The notes beneath the pieces are model-generated. The model did no database searches. It saw only the letters and a list, made by a program, of their open reading frames with translations, and was not told the DNA's origin. A DNA stretch of 28,070 bases from an uncultured Acidobacteriota bacterium (lineage in GTDB: Bacteria; Acidobacteriota; Terriglobia; Terriglobales; CAINCZ01), in assembly GCA_903847195.1 (NCBI GenBank), contig CAINCZ010000088.1, positions 1-28,070 on the forward strand, written 5' to 3'. The position numbers and the translations under genes are program-made. Positions 8,201-16,476 of this stretch are shown here, in pieces; positions within the stretch are counted from its first letter, which is position 1, and every line of letters starts with the position of its first letter.

Positions 8201-8486
8201 AAATCGAGTAGAGATACTCGACTCCCGGCACTTCGCGCAGCAGTTTTTCCATGGGAACCGAGACCCGCTGCTGCACCTCCTGCGCCGAGGCTCCGGGCAT
8301 CTGCACCATGACGTCCAGCATGGGAACCTTGATCTGCGGCTCCTCTTCACGCGGCGTCTGCAAGACGGAAAAGACGCCCAGCAGCAGCGCGGCCACAATG
8401 ATCAGGGGCGTCAGCTTCGACGTAATGAAGGCGTGCGCGATCTTGCCGGCCAGCCTCAGTTTGTAAGATTGATGATCGGTGCTCAT
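5211..8486 (-). CDS. RND efflux pump, inner membrane transporter (AcrB/MdtB-like superfamily)
   Basis: 1091 residues, full length for an RND transporter. There is one N-terminal membrane helix (about 27-45), then the first large periplasmic loop starting [20 protein letters not shown], a six-helix block with [19 protein letters not shown] near residues 430-445, a second periplasmic loop starting around [20 protein letters not shown], and a C-terminal helix block with [20 protein letters not shown]. The Asp-Asp pair in the fourth helix is the proton relay of AcrB-type pumps, so it should be a proton-driven antiporter. The substrate is unknown; no clear CusA-type methionine set could be assigned by eye. 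It sits downstream of the adaptor gene (20 bases) and forms a tripartite set with the adaptor and TolC-like protein. GAGGCGGG precedes the ATG. Confidence 0.93.
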   Translation of the reverse strand: MSTDHQSYKLRLAGKIAHAFITSKLTPLIIVAALLLGVFSVLQTPREEEPQIKVPMLDVMVQMPGASAQEVQQRVSVPMEKLLREVPGVEYLYSISHPGMSLVVVRFYVGTDEQDAIVKTYNKLYSNFDRIPPGVSQPLIKLRSIDDVPILALTLWGSNYDAYQLRRIAGELDNSLKQIDNVAETKLIGGLSRQVRVTLDTQKLAAYGITPGTIVQHLQAANARGAVGSFSRQNREYQVEAGLFLERADDLRRVVVGLRDGRPVYLGDVAGRLEDGPSEPDNYVQFANGRGAGASEHSLQQSKNTLGGEHPAVTITVAKRKGTNATVIANQVLGKVNGLRGYLLPNDLHVSVTRNYGETAKEKSDELLKHLLIATVSVTLLIALALGFREAGVVLIAIPVTLALTLTIFYLLGYTLNRVTLFALIFSIGILVDDAIVVVENVVRHFRLPENRGRALAEVAVDAVDEVGNPTILATFAVIAAILPMAFVRGLMGPYMRPIPVGASAAMIFSLLVAFVVSPWAALRLLRHYAGGAGGHQHETEGWTTKLYRRIMTPLISRAGARWMFFGGVVILLLLAFALVPFKLVHMKMLPFDNKSEFQVMVDMPDGTTLEQTTVAAQAMGRYLAAQPEVSNTQIYAGTSGPYNFNGLVRHYYMRRQPNQADIQVSLLGKDERPAQSHDIAKRLRPELVRIGTQYGARVKVAEVPPGPPVLDTLVAEIYGPTPEGRLELARQIKQIFQTTPGVVDIDWYVEDPQPKYDLQVDLEKAALHGITAAEVTRTLQIALGGAEAGLLHTAAAREDVPILVRLSRADRSGAERLADLKVRGITGKQVSLGEVTTARETTIEPTRYRKNLQDVTYVIGDVAGQEESPAYAIFKMNEAIGRLRAPDGHGVTLYNAEQPESTDHYAMKWDGEWHITLEVFRDLGLAFAAVLVLIYVLVVGWFGSFRTPLVIMAPIPLTLVGILPAHAMMGAFFTATSMIGFIAGAGIIVRNSIILVDFIELRRQQGMPLEQAVIDAGAVRFRPMLLTAAAVVVGASVILFDPIFQGLALSLMAGEVASTVLSRMAVPVLYYMSERRSAAKTSAAAAVQTH

Positions 8487-8506
8487 GCCCGCCTCGTCCT
8501 GAAATG

Positions 8507-9625
8507 CTATTGAATGCGCTTGCCGCCCAGATCACGCGCGCCAGGGGCCACCACGAGGGTGTCGCCCGGTTGCAGGCCGGAGAGCACCTCGACCCGGTCG
8601 CCTGCTGCGCGTCCCAGGGTCACGTACCGTAACGCCACCGTGCGATCGCTGCCCACTACGTAAATGCCTTGCAATTGCCCGCGCTCCACTACTGCCGTGG
8701 CAGGCACCAGCAGCGATTGCCGCTCGCCATGCACGAAGAACGCGCGCCCAAACAAGCCAGAGTGCAAATCGGAACTTGCCGGCAGCTCAACCTTCACGAC
8801 GAAACTGCGCGACGCAGCATCGGCCGCCGGCACGATTTCGCTGACCTTGCCTTCCAGTTGCCGGTCCAGTGCATCCAGCTTTACGGTGGCGGACTGCCCT
8901 TTGCGAATGAAACGGAGCTTGCTCTCGTCAACCGCGGCTTCCAGCCGGAATCGTCCAGCGCGCTCCACGGTCAGCAGCGGCACGCCCGGAACGGCCATGG
9001 CTCCGGCCTCGATGCGCTTGTCGGTCACCACACCGTCAAACGGAGCACGGATGCGCGTGTACTCGAGCATCGTTCGGGCCTGCGCAAGGGCGGCTTTGGC
9101 TTGTGCCTGGCCGGAGTGCGCCATCTCGCGATGGGCTGCCGAAGCTTGAGCGCGTGCCCGCACCTCATCGAATTCCTGGAGGCTGACCGCCTTCTTATCC
9201 AGCAGCTCCTGATAGCGCTTCAGGGTTGAAGCGCCCAGCATCGAGTCTGCCTCCGCCGCCCTGGCCTCATGGGCCGCGCTCTCCACTGCTGCCTGCGCGC
9301 GGTCCATTGAGGTGCGTGCCTGTGCCTCATCAATTTCGGCCAGCACCTGTCCGCGCTTCACGCGGTCGCCTTCTTGCACGTGGGCCCTCGTGACCGCTCC
9401 CATGATTTGCGCCGAAAGGGGCGCGGTCTCGACGGCGCGCACGGTGCCGACCGCTTCCACCCCGTCGGGCACGGCCACGGCTTTCAGTTCAAGCACCTGC
9501 ACATCGCGCACGACTTCCGGGGCTCGCGCTTCCGCCGCCTCTTTCTGCGCTGTGCACGACGCCAACAGCCCCGCGCCGGCCAGAACCGCCGCAGCCAGAA
9601 ACATGATTTCGCGTTTCGTTTTCAT
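8507..9625 (-). CDS. RND periplasmic adaptor lipoprotein (membrane fusion protein)
   Basis: 372 residues from the ATG at 9625 (GGGAG ahead); a longer in-frame start at 9661 is less likely because it would hide the signal peptide. The lipobox LASC puts the modified cysteine at residue 24. A barrel-sandwich (lipoyl-like) half is followed by a long helical hairpin (rich in Ala and Glu, about 75-170), the second lipoyl half ([20 protein letters not shown]), a beta-barrel domain, and the membrane-proximal end [20 protein letters not shown]. This is the standard adaptor order of the HlyD/AcrA group. It links the inner membrane pump encoded 20 bases downstream with the outer membrane channel encoded 32 bases upstream. 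It is probably anchored to the outer face of the inner membrane. Confidence 0.92.
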   Translation of the reverse strand: MKTKREIMFLAAAVLAGAGLLASCTAQKEAAEARAPEVVRDVQVLELKAVAVPDGVEAVGTVRAVETAPLSAQIMGAVTRAHVQEGDRVKRGQVLAEIDEAQARTSMDRAQAAVESAAHEARAAEADSMLGASTLKRYQELLDKKAVSLQEFDEVRARAQASAAHREMAHSGQAQAKAALAQARTMLEYTRIRAPFDGVVTDKRIEAGAMAVPGVPLLTVERAGRFRLEAAVDESKLRFIRKGQSATVKLDALDRQLEGKVSEIVPAADAASRSFVVKVELPASSDLHSGLFGRAFFVHGERQSLLVPATAVVERGQLQGIYVVGSDRTVALRYVTLGRAAGDRVEVLSGLQPGDTLVVAPGARDLGGKRIQ

Positions 9626-9657
9626 TTCAATCTCCCTTGGACCGCACGGAGGAATCA

Positions 9658-11088
9658 TCACTGCATCACGACGGCCGACCCCGGGCTCAGCGTTCCGGTG
9701 GCCAAGTCCAGATTCGCCAGGGCGGTCTGATACCCGCAGAGCGTCTGCCAGTATTCGGTCTGGGTGCGACGCCGCGACTCTTCGGCGCGCAACAGCTCGG
9801 TGATGGTGGAAAGGCCGGACTGATACCGTGTCTGGGTGATGCGCAAGCCTTCTTCCGTTTGGGCGACGGCGGCGCGCATGACGGCAATCTGCTGGCGGAG
9901 CGTATCGGCCTCAAACCACGCCTTGCGCACCTCGATCCGCACCTCATCGGCGGCGGCCCGTTGTAAGGCGGCCAGTTTCTCGCCGGTGGCACGGGCCTGT
10001 TGTAGTTGGGCTGACTTATGCCCGCCGGTAAAGAGGTCGAATTGCAGTTCAAGTCCGGCGGTCCAATTATTGCTACCGCCGGATAACATCGAGGCGTTGT
10101 CCTGCTCCCATCCGGCGAAGGCGCTTACGCGTGGTGCCAGGGCAGACTTCGCCATGCGGCGTCCAACTTCCGCTGCCTCCGCTTGCAGCCGCAGTTGCCT
10201 CAAGTCGGGACGCGATTGCAGCGCGCGCTTCTCGACTTCAGCCAGCGCGGGCAAGTCGAAACGACGCTCGGCCGTTTCCTCGGCCAGTTTGAAATTGCGC
10301 TCGTCCGCCAAACCCAGCGCGGTCGTTAACTGCAACCGTGCCAGCGAAGCGGCGTTCCGCGCGCGGACCAACTCCATCTGGCGAGTCGCGTCGTTCACTT
10401 GCGCCGCCAGGTAGTCGGCCTCCACGGCCGTACCACTTTCATATCGTGCCCGGCTCAGCGCCAGCACGGAACCGGCGGTTTGCAACTGTTGCTCCGACAA
10501 CTCCTGCTGGCGAGTCGCCAGGAGCAGGTTGAAATAGGCGGCTAGAACGCGTATTACCGTTTGTTGCCCGGCGCGATCGAGTTGCTGCGCGGCTGCCTGG
10601 GTCATCTTTTCCGCCCGGCGCACATTCAGCCAGTCGGGTGCATTTAATATGCTCCACTGGCCACTGAAGCGGGTGACGAAGCTGCCGATTGGCGTCGGAT
10701 GGTTCAGTCGGTTCAGCGCGAAATCGTTATCCGTGAACCGCCCCTGGCGGAGACGCGTGCCAAACGCGTAAACCGGGTCATTACCGCGTAACGCAGACTC
10801 CGAGAAGACGAGGTGAGGCAACAGTGCTGCTCGCGCCTGTCGTGCGCCGGCGCTGGCGATTTTCTCGTCGGCCTGGGCAGCCTTGCGCAACGGATCACTC
10901 TCCAGCGCGAGTGCGACTGCCTGCTTCAGGCTCAGCGTAGCGGTCTCTGCTACCGCCCGCACCTCGACCTCAGCCTTTACCATACTGGCCAGGCCAGGCC
11001 CAGTACTTGAGGGCATTCCGGTTTGTGCCTGAGACTGCAATCCCAGCCAGCAGACGAGGATAAACACCGTCCAGAATCGGGTTCTCAT
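9658..11088 (-). CDS. TolC-family outer membrane efflux channel
   Basis: 476 residues from the ATG at 11088, chosen because GAGGAG precedes it and the signal peptide starts there (MRTRFWTVFILVCWLGLQSQ). An earlier GTG at 11190 gives a charged, signal-less extension. The mature protein shows the duplicated helical outer membrane efflux repeat: first half around LKQAVALALESDPLRKAAQ and the Ala-rich helices to about residue 250, second half around EKRALQSRPDLRQLRLQAEA and RITQTRYQSGLSTITELLRAEE. The trimer should form the outer membrane barrel and periplasmic tunnel of the pump. It is the first gene of the operon tolC-like, adaptor, RND pump, probably continuing to DUF2892. Length is usual for the family. 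Confidence 0.92.
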   Translation of the reverse strand: MRTRFWTVFILVCWLGLQSQAQTGMPSSTGPGLASMVKAEVEVRAVAETATLSLKQAVALALESDPLRKAAQADEKIASAGARQARAALLPHLVFSESALRGNDPVYAFGTRLRQGRFTDNDFALNRLNHPTPIGSFVTRFSGQWSILNAPDWLNVRRAEKMTQAAAQQLDRAGQQTVIRVLAAYFNLLLATRQQELSEQQLQTAGSVLALSRARYESGTAVEADYLAAQVNDATRQMELVRARNAASLARLQLTTALGLADERNFKLAEETAERRFDLPALAEVEKRALQSRPDLRQLRLQAEAAEVGRRMAKSALAPRVSAFAGWEQDNASMLSGGSNNWTAGLELQFDLFTGGHKSAQLQQARATGEKLAALQRAAADEVRIEVRKAWFEADTLRQQIAVMRAAVAQTEEGLRITQTRYQSGLSTITELLRAEESRRRTQTEYWQTLCGYQTALANLDLATGTLSPGSAVVMQ

Positions 11089-11178
11089 ACGCTCCTCAGT
11101 CCAGAACAACAGTGCCTTAGCCATGACAGCGAGCGCCGGCAGCTCTTTGAGGTCACCCGTCCGTCTATCGCCATCGCT

Positions 11179-11197
11179 ATCATATGACACCTAGGTG
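11179..11197 (-). promoter_or_regulatory. candidate promoter with palindrome upstream of the RND operon
   Basis: On the minus strand a TATGAT -10 hexamer (11179-11184) is preceded within five bases by the perfect palindrome CACCTAGGTG (11188-11197). It is about 90 bases ahead of the TolC-like start. No good -35 is visible 17 bases upstream, which would fit an activated or repressed promoter with the palindrome as a protein site. The palindrome may instead be chance. Confidence 0.3.
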
Positions 11198-11240
11198 CTT
11201 AGTGATTCGTGTATCCGGCAAAGGCCCGATGGGCTGTGCA

Positions 11241-11696
11241 CTATTTAGCTTGCCCTTTTAGCGCGACGCTCGCCTCCGCCAACCACTGCTTCATTACATC
11301 TTGCGTAACGAATCCTGCCTGCTGGAGTTGCAGCCGCCCGCCGGCGAAGACCATGAAGTTCGGAATGCTTTGCACGTTGAATCGCCTGGCCAGTTCCGGT
11401 TGCTTCTCCGTGTCAACCTTCAGCACAACCGCGCGGCCCGCTACCTCGTTGGCGACTTTCTCCAGTTCCGGAGCCACCATGCGGCACGGTCCACACCATG
11501 CCGCCCAGAAGTCCACCAGGATTGGGATCGGCGATTCTGCGACCATACCGTCCAACAGCGCCGCATCAGCCGCCAGTGGCTTATCCACCGGCTGCAGTTC
11601 CGCCTGGCATGAGCCGCATTGGGCCACCTTGTCCAGTCGCGCTAACTCCACCCGGTTGCTTGCTCCACACTGACTGCATACTCGAATCAGGTTCAT
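11241..11696 (-). CDS. trxC: thioredoxin 2 (zinc-ribbon thioredoxin, TrxC type)
   Basis: 151 residues. The N-terminal zinc ribbon has Cys7, Cys10, Cys27 and Cys30 (CSQCG and CGSC), then the thioredoxin fold with active site WCGPC (Cys68, Cys71) and the cis-Pro loop SIPNFMVF near residue 113. This is the TrxC layout: a cytosolic thiol-disulfide reductase using thioredoxin reductase. In E. coli it is induced by oxidative stress. Here it lies 152 bases upstream of the RND operon on the same strand, and a thiol stress link with the DUF2892 gene is plausible. GGAGGG precedes the ATG. I see no OxyR-like site by eye. Confidence 0.92.
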   Translation of the reverse strand: MNLIRVCSQCGASNRVELARLDKVAQCGSCQAELQPVDKPLAADAALLDGMVAESPIPILVDFWAAWCGPCRMVAPELEKVANEVAGRAVVLKVDTEKQPELARRFNVQSIPNFMVFAGGRLQLQQAGFVTQDVMKQWLAEASVALKGQAK

Positions 11697-12030
11697 CTTC
11701 CCTCCACTATGGTCCCGGCGCCGCTTGCGGAGCGGGACCCGGCTTCCCGAGTTCGTTCGGTACGGATAGAACGCTTCTGCGGCACGAGAGTTACAGGAGA
11801 ATCGGAACGATCGTGAAATCGGCGCGACACATTGCCGGGGAACTCGCTTGTAAACGCAGATCGACGGGCGCGCAGGCCTCGATGGGGGCGGCTCCTGCCT
11901 TCAAGAAAAACGCCCCCTGGCACACGGCGAGCCGGCAGGCTCCTCTACCCTCGCCCCCCGAGCAGCGGACAGATCGGGTGCTATCTCAACCGGACCTATC
12001 ATGTGCTAACGACAGGCGCGGAGTTTAAGG
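11697..12030. other. divergent intergenic region between trxC and the TIG-domain gene
   Basis: About 330 bases without a credible gene. Reading frames here are arginine- and proline-rich shadows. Promoters for trxC (leftward) and the TIG-domain gene (rightward) must lie here or just beyond. I find no repeat or RNA element. Confidence 0.5.
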
Positions 12031-12060
12031 TTGACCGCAATCACGCGCTCCTGATAAAAG
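12031..12060 (+). promoter_or_regulatory. candidate sigma-70-type promoter of the TIG-domain gene
   Basis: TTGACC (12031-12036) and TAAAAG (12055-12060) are 18 bases apart and 76 bases ahead of the ATG at 12137. The -35 is a good match and the -10 a modest one. Confidence 0.35.
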
Positions 12061-12136
12061 TCTCACGTCCTCGTAACAGCAGGGATCCGGCCCAAGACGT
12101 TCGCAACCCGATTCAATCTGCGGGAAAGGTGTGAGT

Positions 12137-13546
12137 ATGGTTAAGGCGGGAGGGGCCTCTCTTCACCCGGTCCATCGTCGGCAGCTTATGTTAAGGTGCG
12201 CGTGGCTGCGAGCGGTCAAGATCGTGGTCTGCCTTCTCTGGCTGCTCACGATGGCAGGTGCGCAGCAGCGTGCGGCGCCCGCACCGCCGGGGCAGCGGCC
12301 GCCCATTACGCACGCCGCACAGCCCCCCGCCGCACAGCCCCCCGCACCGACGATTGCATCGGTGCAACCGCCGTCGCTGGCGCAGGGCAGTCCGCAGGTA
12401 CGCATGACGATCACCGGCGCGAACTTCCGCCCGGGAGCGCAGGTGCAGTTGGGCGGGCCGCAGGGTAATCCGAACGTCAGCGTCACGGGAGTAACGGTGC
12501 GCAGCGCGAACGTGATCCTGGCGACGGTCAGCGTCGGTCCGCAAGCGCCAGTTGCGCCGCTGTCGGTGGACGTGCAGAACGGCGACGGCACCTCGACGCG
12601 CACCAATGGCAACACGCGCTCGGTCTTTGTGGTTGCAAGCACTTCGCTGGCGGCGCCGCTTTCGGTGCAGCGGATCGTGGTGACCAGCCCGCGCGACGGC
12701 GCGCTGATTTCGCAGGGGGACGATTATCGCGCAGCCGCGATTCTGTCCGGCACCGGCACGGGCGTGATTTCCGGCGAGTGGCTGTGGGACGGCATGGTCG
12801 CCGAGCAGTTCACGGCGTCGATGGCGGGCGGGCAGCGGGTGACAGTGCGCACGATGAGTTCGCTGCCGACGCTGCAGACGGGGCAGCATACGCTGGCGGT
12901 GCGCATTACCAATCCCGGAACCCTGCAGACGAAGCCGATCCTGCTGGTGGTCAGCGCGGGCAAGTGGCAGGAGCTGACGCTGCTGGCTCCGAGGGCGGCT
13001 ACGCGCTTTCTCTCGGATGCGCCGCCGAAGCTGGTATGGTCGATCGTGCCGGGCGTGAACCAGTACCAAGTGGGCTTCTCGGCCAAGCCATTTTTCACCA
13101 CCATCGCCAAGTGGTACGACGTGAGTGAGCCGAACTGGCAGGTGGACAAAGACGTGTGGGCCAAGCTGCCCCTGGGTGCGGTTTACTGGACGGTGCGTGC
13201 GGTAGATGCCTCGGGCACGCCGCGCAAACCGGCGCCGATGCGCCGCCTGCTGCGCACGATGAAAGACGCGCTGACGGCGGATAGCCGACCCGGCGCGGCA
13301 ACCGTGCTGCGATGGAAGCCGCTGGAAGATGCCTCCGTCTACCGGGTCACCGTCGCCACCGACGGCAACTTCACCAATGTGCTGCGCCGTTACATGACGC
13401 CGAACGCGTCGGTTGATCTGCAGGTGATTCGCGGCAAGCTGGAGCCGGGCAAGACCTACTACTGGCGGGTGGAGGCGCTCTCCAAGGAAGGCCGGGTACT
13501 GATGACCGGGCCGCGGCAGAGCTACAAGGGGCCGCCGGCGGCTTAG
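12137..13546 (+). CDS. exported IPT/TIG-domain protein with two Fn3-like C-terminal domains
   Basis: About 469 residues from the ATG at 12137 (AAAGG ahead); a GTG at 12131 and an ATG at 12188 are alternatives, and the signal peptide core (LRAVKIVVCLLWLLTMAGAQ) is compatible with any of them. A Pro/Ala/Gln-rich linker with a duplicated AAQPP unit follows. An IPT/TIG domain comes next (TIASVQPPSLAQGSPQ, then TITGANFRPGAQVQLGG), then a middle domain of Ig-like strands, and two similar Fn3-like domains (GAVYWTVRAVDASG and KTYYWRVEALSKEG mark the same strand of each). TIG and Fn3 modules are surface or periplasmic binding folds. No enzyme motif is seen. It is monocistronic, and its stop faces the Crp-type gene on the other strand. 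Ligand and role are unknown. Confidence 0.82.
   Translation: MVKAGGASLHPVHRRQLMLRCAWLRAVKIVVCLLWLLTMAGAQQRAAPAPPGQRPPITHAAQPPAAQPPAPTIASVQPPSLAQGSPQVRMTITGANFRPGAQVQLGGPQGNPNVSVTGVTVRSANVILATVSVGPQAPVAPLSVDVQNGDGTSTRTNGNTRSVFVVASTSLAAPLSVQRIVVTSPRDGALISQGDDYRAAAILSGTGTGVISGEWLWDGMVAEQFTASMAGGQRVTVRTMSSLPTLQTGQHTLAVRITNPGTLQTKPILLVVSAGKWQELTLLAPRAATRFLSDAPPKLVWSIVPGVNQYQVGFSAKPFFTTIAKWYDVSEPNWQVDKDVWAKLPLGAVYWTVRAVDASGTPRKPAPMRRLLRTMKDALTADSRPGAATVLRWKPLEDASVYRVTVATDGNFTNVLRRYMTPNASVDLQVIRGKLEPGKTYYWRVEALSKEGRVLMTGPRQSYKGPPAA
12313..12342 (+). repeat. 15-bp tandem duplication inside the TIG-domain gene
   Basis: The unit cgccgcacagccccc occurs twice in direct succession and encodes a doubled AAQPP in the linker after the signal peptide. 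Being a multiple of three, copy changes would keep the frame and alter linker length only. Confidence 0.8.
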
Positions 13547-13558
13547 GCTTGCTGAAAA

Positions 13559-13586
13559 GCAGATCCTTCGCTTCGCTCAGGATGAC
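13559..13586. repeat. REP-like palindrome half-copy 1
   Basis: The stretch agatccttcgcttcgctcag plus gatgac matches the right arm of the full element at 20249-20328 with a few changes. It lies between the converging stops of the TIG-domain and Crp-type genes. Intergenic placement and repeated occurrence argue for a REP-like dispersed element. Confidence 0.6.
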
Positions 13587-13595
13587 CCTCCTGAA

Positions 13596-14315
13596 CTAAG
13601 GGCTGCGCTGGCCGGAATTGAGCAGAGCGGCCAGACGGTCGAGCCGGCAGATGCGCCAGGGCTTGGGCTTGACCCGCAGGATGCCCTGCTGGGTGAGCGA
13701 TGAGAGGATGCGCGCAGCCGTCGCCCGCGTGGTGCGGGCGCAGGTGGCCAGCATCTCCTGCGTCAGGTTGATCCTGAGCTCGATGCCGTCAGTGGCCTTG
13801 AAGCCGAACTGCTGGCCGAGGGCGATCAGGCTCTTGTAGACGCGCTGCTCGACGGTCAGAGAATGAGTCTGCACCAGCTGGGCGTAGTTGGCCACGCCGA
13901 AGCCCAGCTCTTCGGTGAACTTCCAGAGTATTTTCGGATCCGACAGCAGGAAGTGCTTGAGCTGCACCTTGTCGATTTCCAGGCACTGGCATGGCTCAAG
14001 GGTTTCGACGGTGACCGTCTGCACGCCGCGGCCGAACAGGTTCATGAAGCCGAAGAGCTGGCCGGGCTGGATGAGGATGATCAGCATCTGCATGCCGTTT
14101 TCGGTGGTCTTATAGCAGATGGCCGTGCCGCGCAGCATGATGTAAACGAAGCTGCTGGGCATGGCCTCGCGGATGATGATCTCTTTGCGTTTGTAGGCGG
14201 CCACGCGAGAGAACTTCAGGATCTCCGGATGCTGCTCATGCAGCCACCTGGCGCCCGCGGAGACGGGCAGGTCGGAACCGACGGATTGCGGAACGTCTGC
14301 CGCTTCCTTCTTCAT
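13596..14315 (-). CDS. Crp/Fnr family transcriptional regulator
   Basis: 239 residues. An N-terminal cyclic-nucleotide-binding-type beta-barrel (about 35-150) has KRKEIIIREAMPSSFVYIMLRG, then GQLFGFMNLF, and the last strand around TLEPCQCLEIDK. The long dimer helix (about 135-160) is followed by a winged helix at about 165-230 (LTQEMLATCARTTRATAARI, GILRVKPKPWRICR). The usual cAMP-contact Arg-Ser pair of Crp is not seen, and there is no N-terminal Cys cluster as in Fnr, so the effector is unknown. Single cysteines at CQC are not an Fe-S motif. The gene is flanked by a converging gene and a 406-base intergenic region; a GGAAG ribosome site precedes the ATG. Its targets are unknown, and the hyuAB operon upstream on the same strand is only a possible one. 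Confidence 0.9.
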   Translation of the reverse strand: MKKEAADVPQSVGSDLPVSAGARWLHEQHPEILKFSRVAAYKRKEIIIREAMPSSFVYIMLRGTAICYKTTENGMQMLIILIQPGQLFGFMNLFGRGVQTVTVETLEPCQCLEIDKVQLKHFLLSDPKILWKFTEELGFGVANYAQLVQTHSLTVEQRVYKSLIALGQQFGFKATDGIELRINLTQEMLATCARTTRATAARILSSLTQQGILRVKPKPWRICRLDRLAALLNSGQRSP

Positions 14316-14412
14316 GACTTCCAGCCCCAGTTAGGCACGAGAGAATGCGCGGCCTGATGGTAAGGCGTGCGCTGGCGCAGATTCAAGTCTAAAGGAACGG
14401 GGCGCGGGAACA
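14316..14412. other. intergenic, left part of a repeat-rich gap
   Basis: First part of the 406-base gap between the Crp-type start and the hyuB stop. It should hold the leftward Crp-type promoter; I see no clear -10/-35 pair. The rest of the gap holds the repeats and hairpins listed separately. Confidence 0.45.
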
Positions 14413-14441
14413 GCGGATTCCTCGCTGTGCTCGTAATGACA
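14413..14441. repeat. REP-like palindrome half-copy 2
   Basis: The stretch gattcctcgctgtgctcgta plus atgaca is a variant of the right arm of the element at 20249-20328. It is one of three copies, all intergenic. Confidence 0.6.
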
Positions 14442-14492
14442 AGGTGGGAACCGGGGCACCGACGTGACCCCACATCCCCCGGCTGTTCTGTC

Positions 14493-14511
14493 GCCCCCTG
14501 CGGGGGCTTTT
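14493..14511 (+). repeat. hairpin gccccc-tgc-gggggc followed by TTTT
   Basis: A six-base-pair GC stem with a 3-base loop followed by four T on the plus strand. It looks like a terminator, but no plus-strand gene ends nearby (the last stops at 13546), so it is more likely part of a repeat block. Confidence 0.5.
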
Positions 14512-14562
14512 GCGCAACGGCTGGAGTTTTCCCCAGGCTTGCGCCGGGGGCTAGCGTCTGCC

Positions 14563-14577
14563 GCCCGCTTTGCGGGC
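14563..14577. repeat. hairpin gcccgc-ttt-gcgggc
   Basis: A perfect six-base-pair stem with a 3-base loop inside the hairpin-rich gap. No T tract follows on either strand. Confidence 0.5.
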
Positions 14578-14627
14578 TGGACTCTGCGTTGCCTTGCGGC
14601 TGGGTGCCGGGGTGCGACGACCAGCCC

Positions 14628-14653
14628 CACATCTGCCAACGGCGGCAGATGTG
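14628..14653. repeat. hairpin cacatctgcc-n6-ggcagatgtg
   Basis: A perfect 10-base-pair stem with a 6-base loop. From memory, similar cacatctgcc hairpins are dispersed in acidobacterial intergenic DNA; this needs a genome-wide count. It may act in RNA as a processing or stability element downstream of hyuB. Confidence 0.6.
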
Positions 14654-14665
14654 CGGCACCGTGGG

Positions 14666-14698
14666 GAAGAAAATGGCCCTCACGCGAGCGTGAGGGCC
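14666..14698 (-). terminator. rho-independent terminator of the hyuAB operon
   Basis: The perfect stem ggccctcacgc / gcgtgagggcc (14675-14698, 2-base loop) lies 24 bases past the hyuB stop. Read on the minus strand it is followed by ATTTTCTTCC, a usable U-rich tail. Confidence 0.75.
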
Positions 14699-14721
14699 GA
14701 TGAGAACAGACGTGCGACCGA

Positions 14722-16476
14722 TTAATGGCCGGCTGGTGCCTTGGCTTCAGCCCGCATGCGGTTGCGCAGTTCGGTGGTGGCTGCGGCGTCGAGCGTGAAG
14801 TCGTCCTTGAGGACCACGCCGTACTCGCGCCGAGCGGCGCCGCGAGAGACGAATTCCTCGAGCACGTCCCAGCGGACGCGTTCGGGTTCGCGGTCGAGCG
14901 GGTTGCCCCAGCCGCCGCCGCTGCCGGTGCTGACGATGGCCTCAGAATCGGGCGGCACGGGGATGAAGGAGCCGAAGAGCGACTTGAACTCGGGCTCTCC
15001 GGCCTTCTTCAGGAAATAGTTGTGCGAGGTGCCGGGCTTGCCGCCCCACAGGCCCCAGGGCGGGCAGAAGATGCGGCGGAAGGGCTCGAAGTTCCAGCGG
15101 CCCTCGACGAAGTTGCTGACGCGCATGTCGATGCCGAGGCCACCGCGGTACTTGCCGGCGCCGCCGGAATCCTGCCTTAGCTTGCGGTTCTCCACCAGCA
15201 CCGGGCACTTGAGTTCGATGCCCTCGATGGAGCCGTTGCGCACGTCGCCCTGGCAGACGGAGACGGTGCCGCTCTCGCCGTCTTCATACGAGCGTCCGCC
15301 CCAGCCGCCGCCTTCGATGCTCTGCACGACGAAGCGACGGCCGGTCTTCGGGTTGATTCCGAAGAAGACGACGGCGCCGCCGAGCAGTCCGAAGTGGGCA
15401 GCCGGAGCATTGTCGGGCATGGCGGGCGCAAGCGCAGCGACGACGGTGTCCACCACGGTCGGAATGACGCCGCTCCAACCGGACATCGGCGCGGGCCAGC
15501 GGGCCATCATGATGCTGCCCTCAGGGATGATGACCTGGAGCGCGCGGAACGAGCCTTCGTTGACCGGATCGCCGGGGACGGTGAGCGCCTTGTAGGCGAC
15601 ACGAGCGCCGGCCAGCGTGCGCGAGTTGACCGACGCCTTGCGCTCGGGCGAGCAGCCCGAAAGGTCGATGGTCATGTCGCTGCCGCTGATGGTGACCTTG
15701 GCGTGCAGGCGAACCGGCTCGTCGAGCTTGACGCCGTCGTGATCGAGGAAGGCCTCGGCCTCGTAAGTGCCGTCCTGCAGCTGCGAGATCATGTTGCGGC
15801 ACTTGGTCTCGCTCTCGTCGAAGATCCGCTCGATCGCCTTGAGCACGGTGTCTTTGCCGTACTTGTTGAGCAGCTCGTCCACGCGGCGCGCGGCCAGACG
15901 GCAGGCGGCCATCTGCGACTTCATGTCGCCGAGCGAGGACTCGGGGAAGCGGATGTTGTCCTTGATGACCCGGTAGAGGACCTGGTTCAACTCGCCCTCT
16001 TCGTAGATCTTCAGCTGATCGAGCTGGAGGCCTTCGAGCCACGGGTCGGCCACGGCGGCGCCGAAGCCGGTGCTGGAGCCGCCGACATCGATCCAGTGGG
16101 CGCGCACGATGAAGAACATCAGCAGCTCGCCCTTATAGAAGTAGGGCGCGTAGATGGCGACGTTGTTGAGGTGCTGGCCGCCGACGCCCTGATGGTTGGT
16201 GATGACGACGTCGCCGGGCTTGAAGCCGTCGAGGCCGTAGCGCTTGATGCCGTCGGTGATGAGCACGCCGAGATCGGCGACGAAGTGGGAGACGCCGCCG
16301 ACGTTCTGGCAGATCAGCTCGCCCTTGGTGTTGATCAGCGCCGTGCAGAAGTCGCGGACCTCGTAGATCATCATGTTGTACGAGGTGCGCTGCAGGTCGC
16401 TGGCCATCTCGTTGGCGACCGCAGGCATGGCGTTGCGTATGACTTCCAGCGTAACGGTATCGAGTCTCTCGTTCAT
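14722..16476 (-). CDS. hyuB: hydantoinase B/oxoprolinase family subunit (HyuB)
   Basis: 584 residues, the normal length. It opens with LDTVTLEVIRNAMPAVANEM and has the family segments RTSYNMMIYEVRDFCTALI, NHQGVGGQHLNNVAIYAPYF and, near the C-terminus, YRGGLGIDMRVSN and STGSGGGWGNPLDREPERV. HyuA/HyuB-type proteins form a heteromeric ATP-dependent enzyme acting on cyclic amides (N-methylhydantoin, 5-oxoproline) or, in related complexes, carboxylating acetone or acetophenone; the substrate cannot be settled here. The ATG at 16476 overlaps the hyuA stop by one base (TGATG), with GGAGAG ahead, which supports equal production of the two subunits. No third (gamma) subunit as in acetone carboxylase is seen. 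The terminator at 14675 closes the operon. Confidence 0.93.
   Translation of the reverse strand: MNERLDTVTLEVIRNAMPAVANEMASDLQRTSYNMMIYEVRDFCTALINTKGELICQNVGGVSHFVADLGVLITDGIKRYGLDGFKPGDVVITNHQGVGGQHLNNVAIYAPYFYKGELLMFFIVRAHWIDVGGSSTGFGAAVADPWLEGLQLDQLKIYEEGELNQVLYRVIKDNIRFPESSLGDMKSQMAACRLAARRVDELLNKYGKDTVLKAIERIFDESETKCRNMISQLQDGTYEAEAFLDHDGVKLDEPVRLHAKVTISGSDMTIDLSGCSPERKASVNSRTLAGARVAYKALTVPGDPVNEGSFRALQVIIPEGSIMMARWPAPMSGWSGVIPTVVDTVVAALAPAMPDNAPAAHFGLLGGAVVFFGINPKTGRRFVVQSIEGGGWGGRSYEDGESGTVSVCQGDVRNGSIEGIELKCPVLVENRKLRQDSGGAGKYRGGLGIDMRVSNFVEGRWNFEPFRRIFCPPWGLWGGKPGTSHNYFLKKAGEPEFKSLFGSFIPVPPDSEAIVSTGSGGGWGNPLDREPERVRWDVLEEFVSRGAARREYGVVLKDDFTLDAAATTELRNRMRAEAKAPAGH

Noticed and set aside
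14493..14511. GC hairpin with TTTT as a plus-strand terminator
   Set aside because: The nearest plus-strand gene ends almost 1 kb upstream, past a minus-strand gene, so it has no transcript to terminate. Kept only as a repeat.
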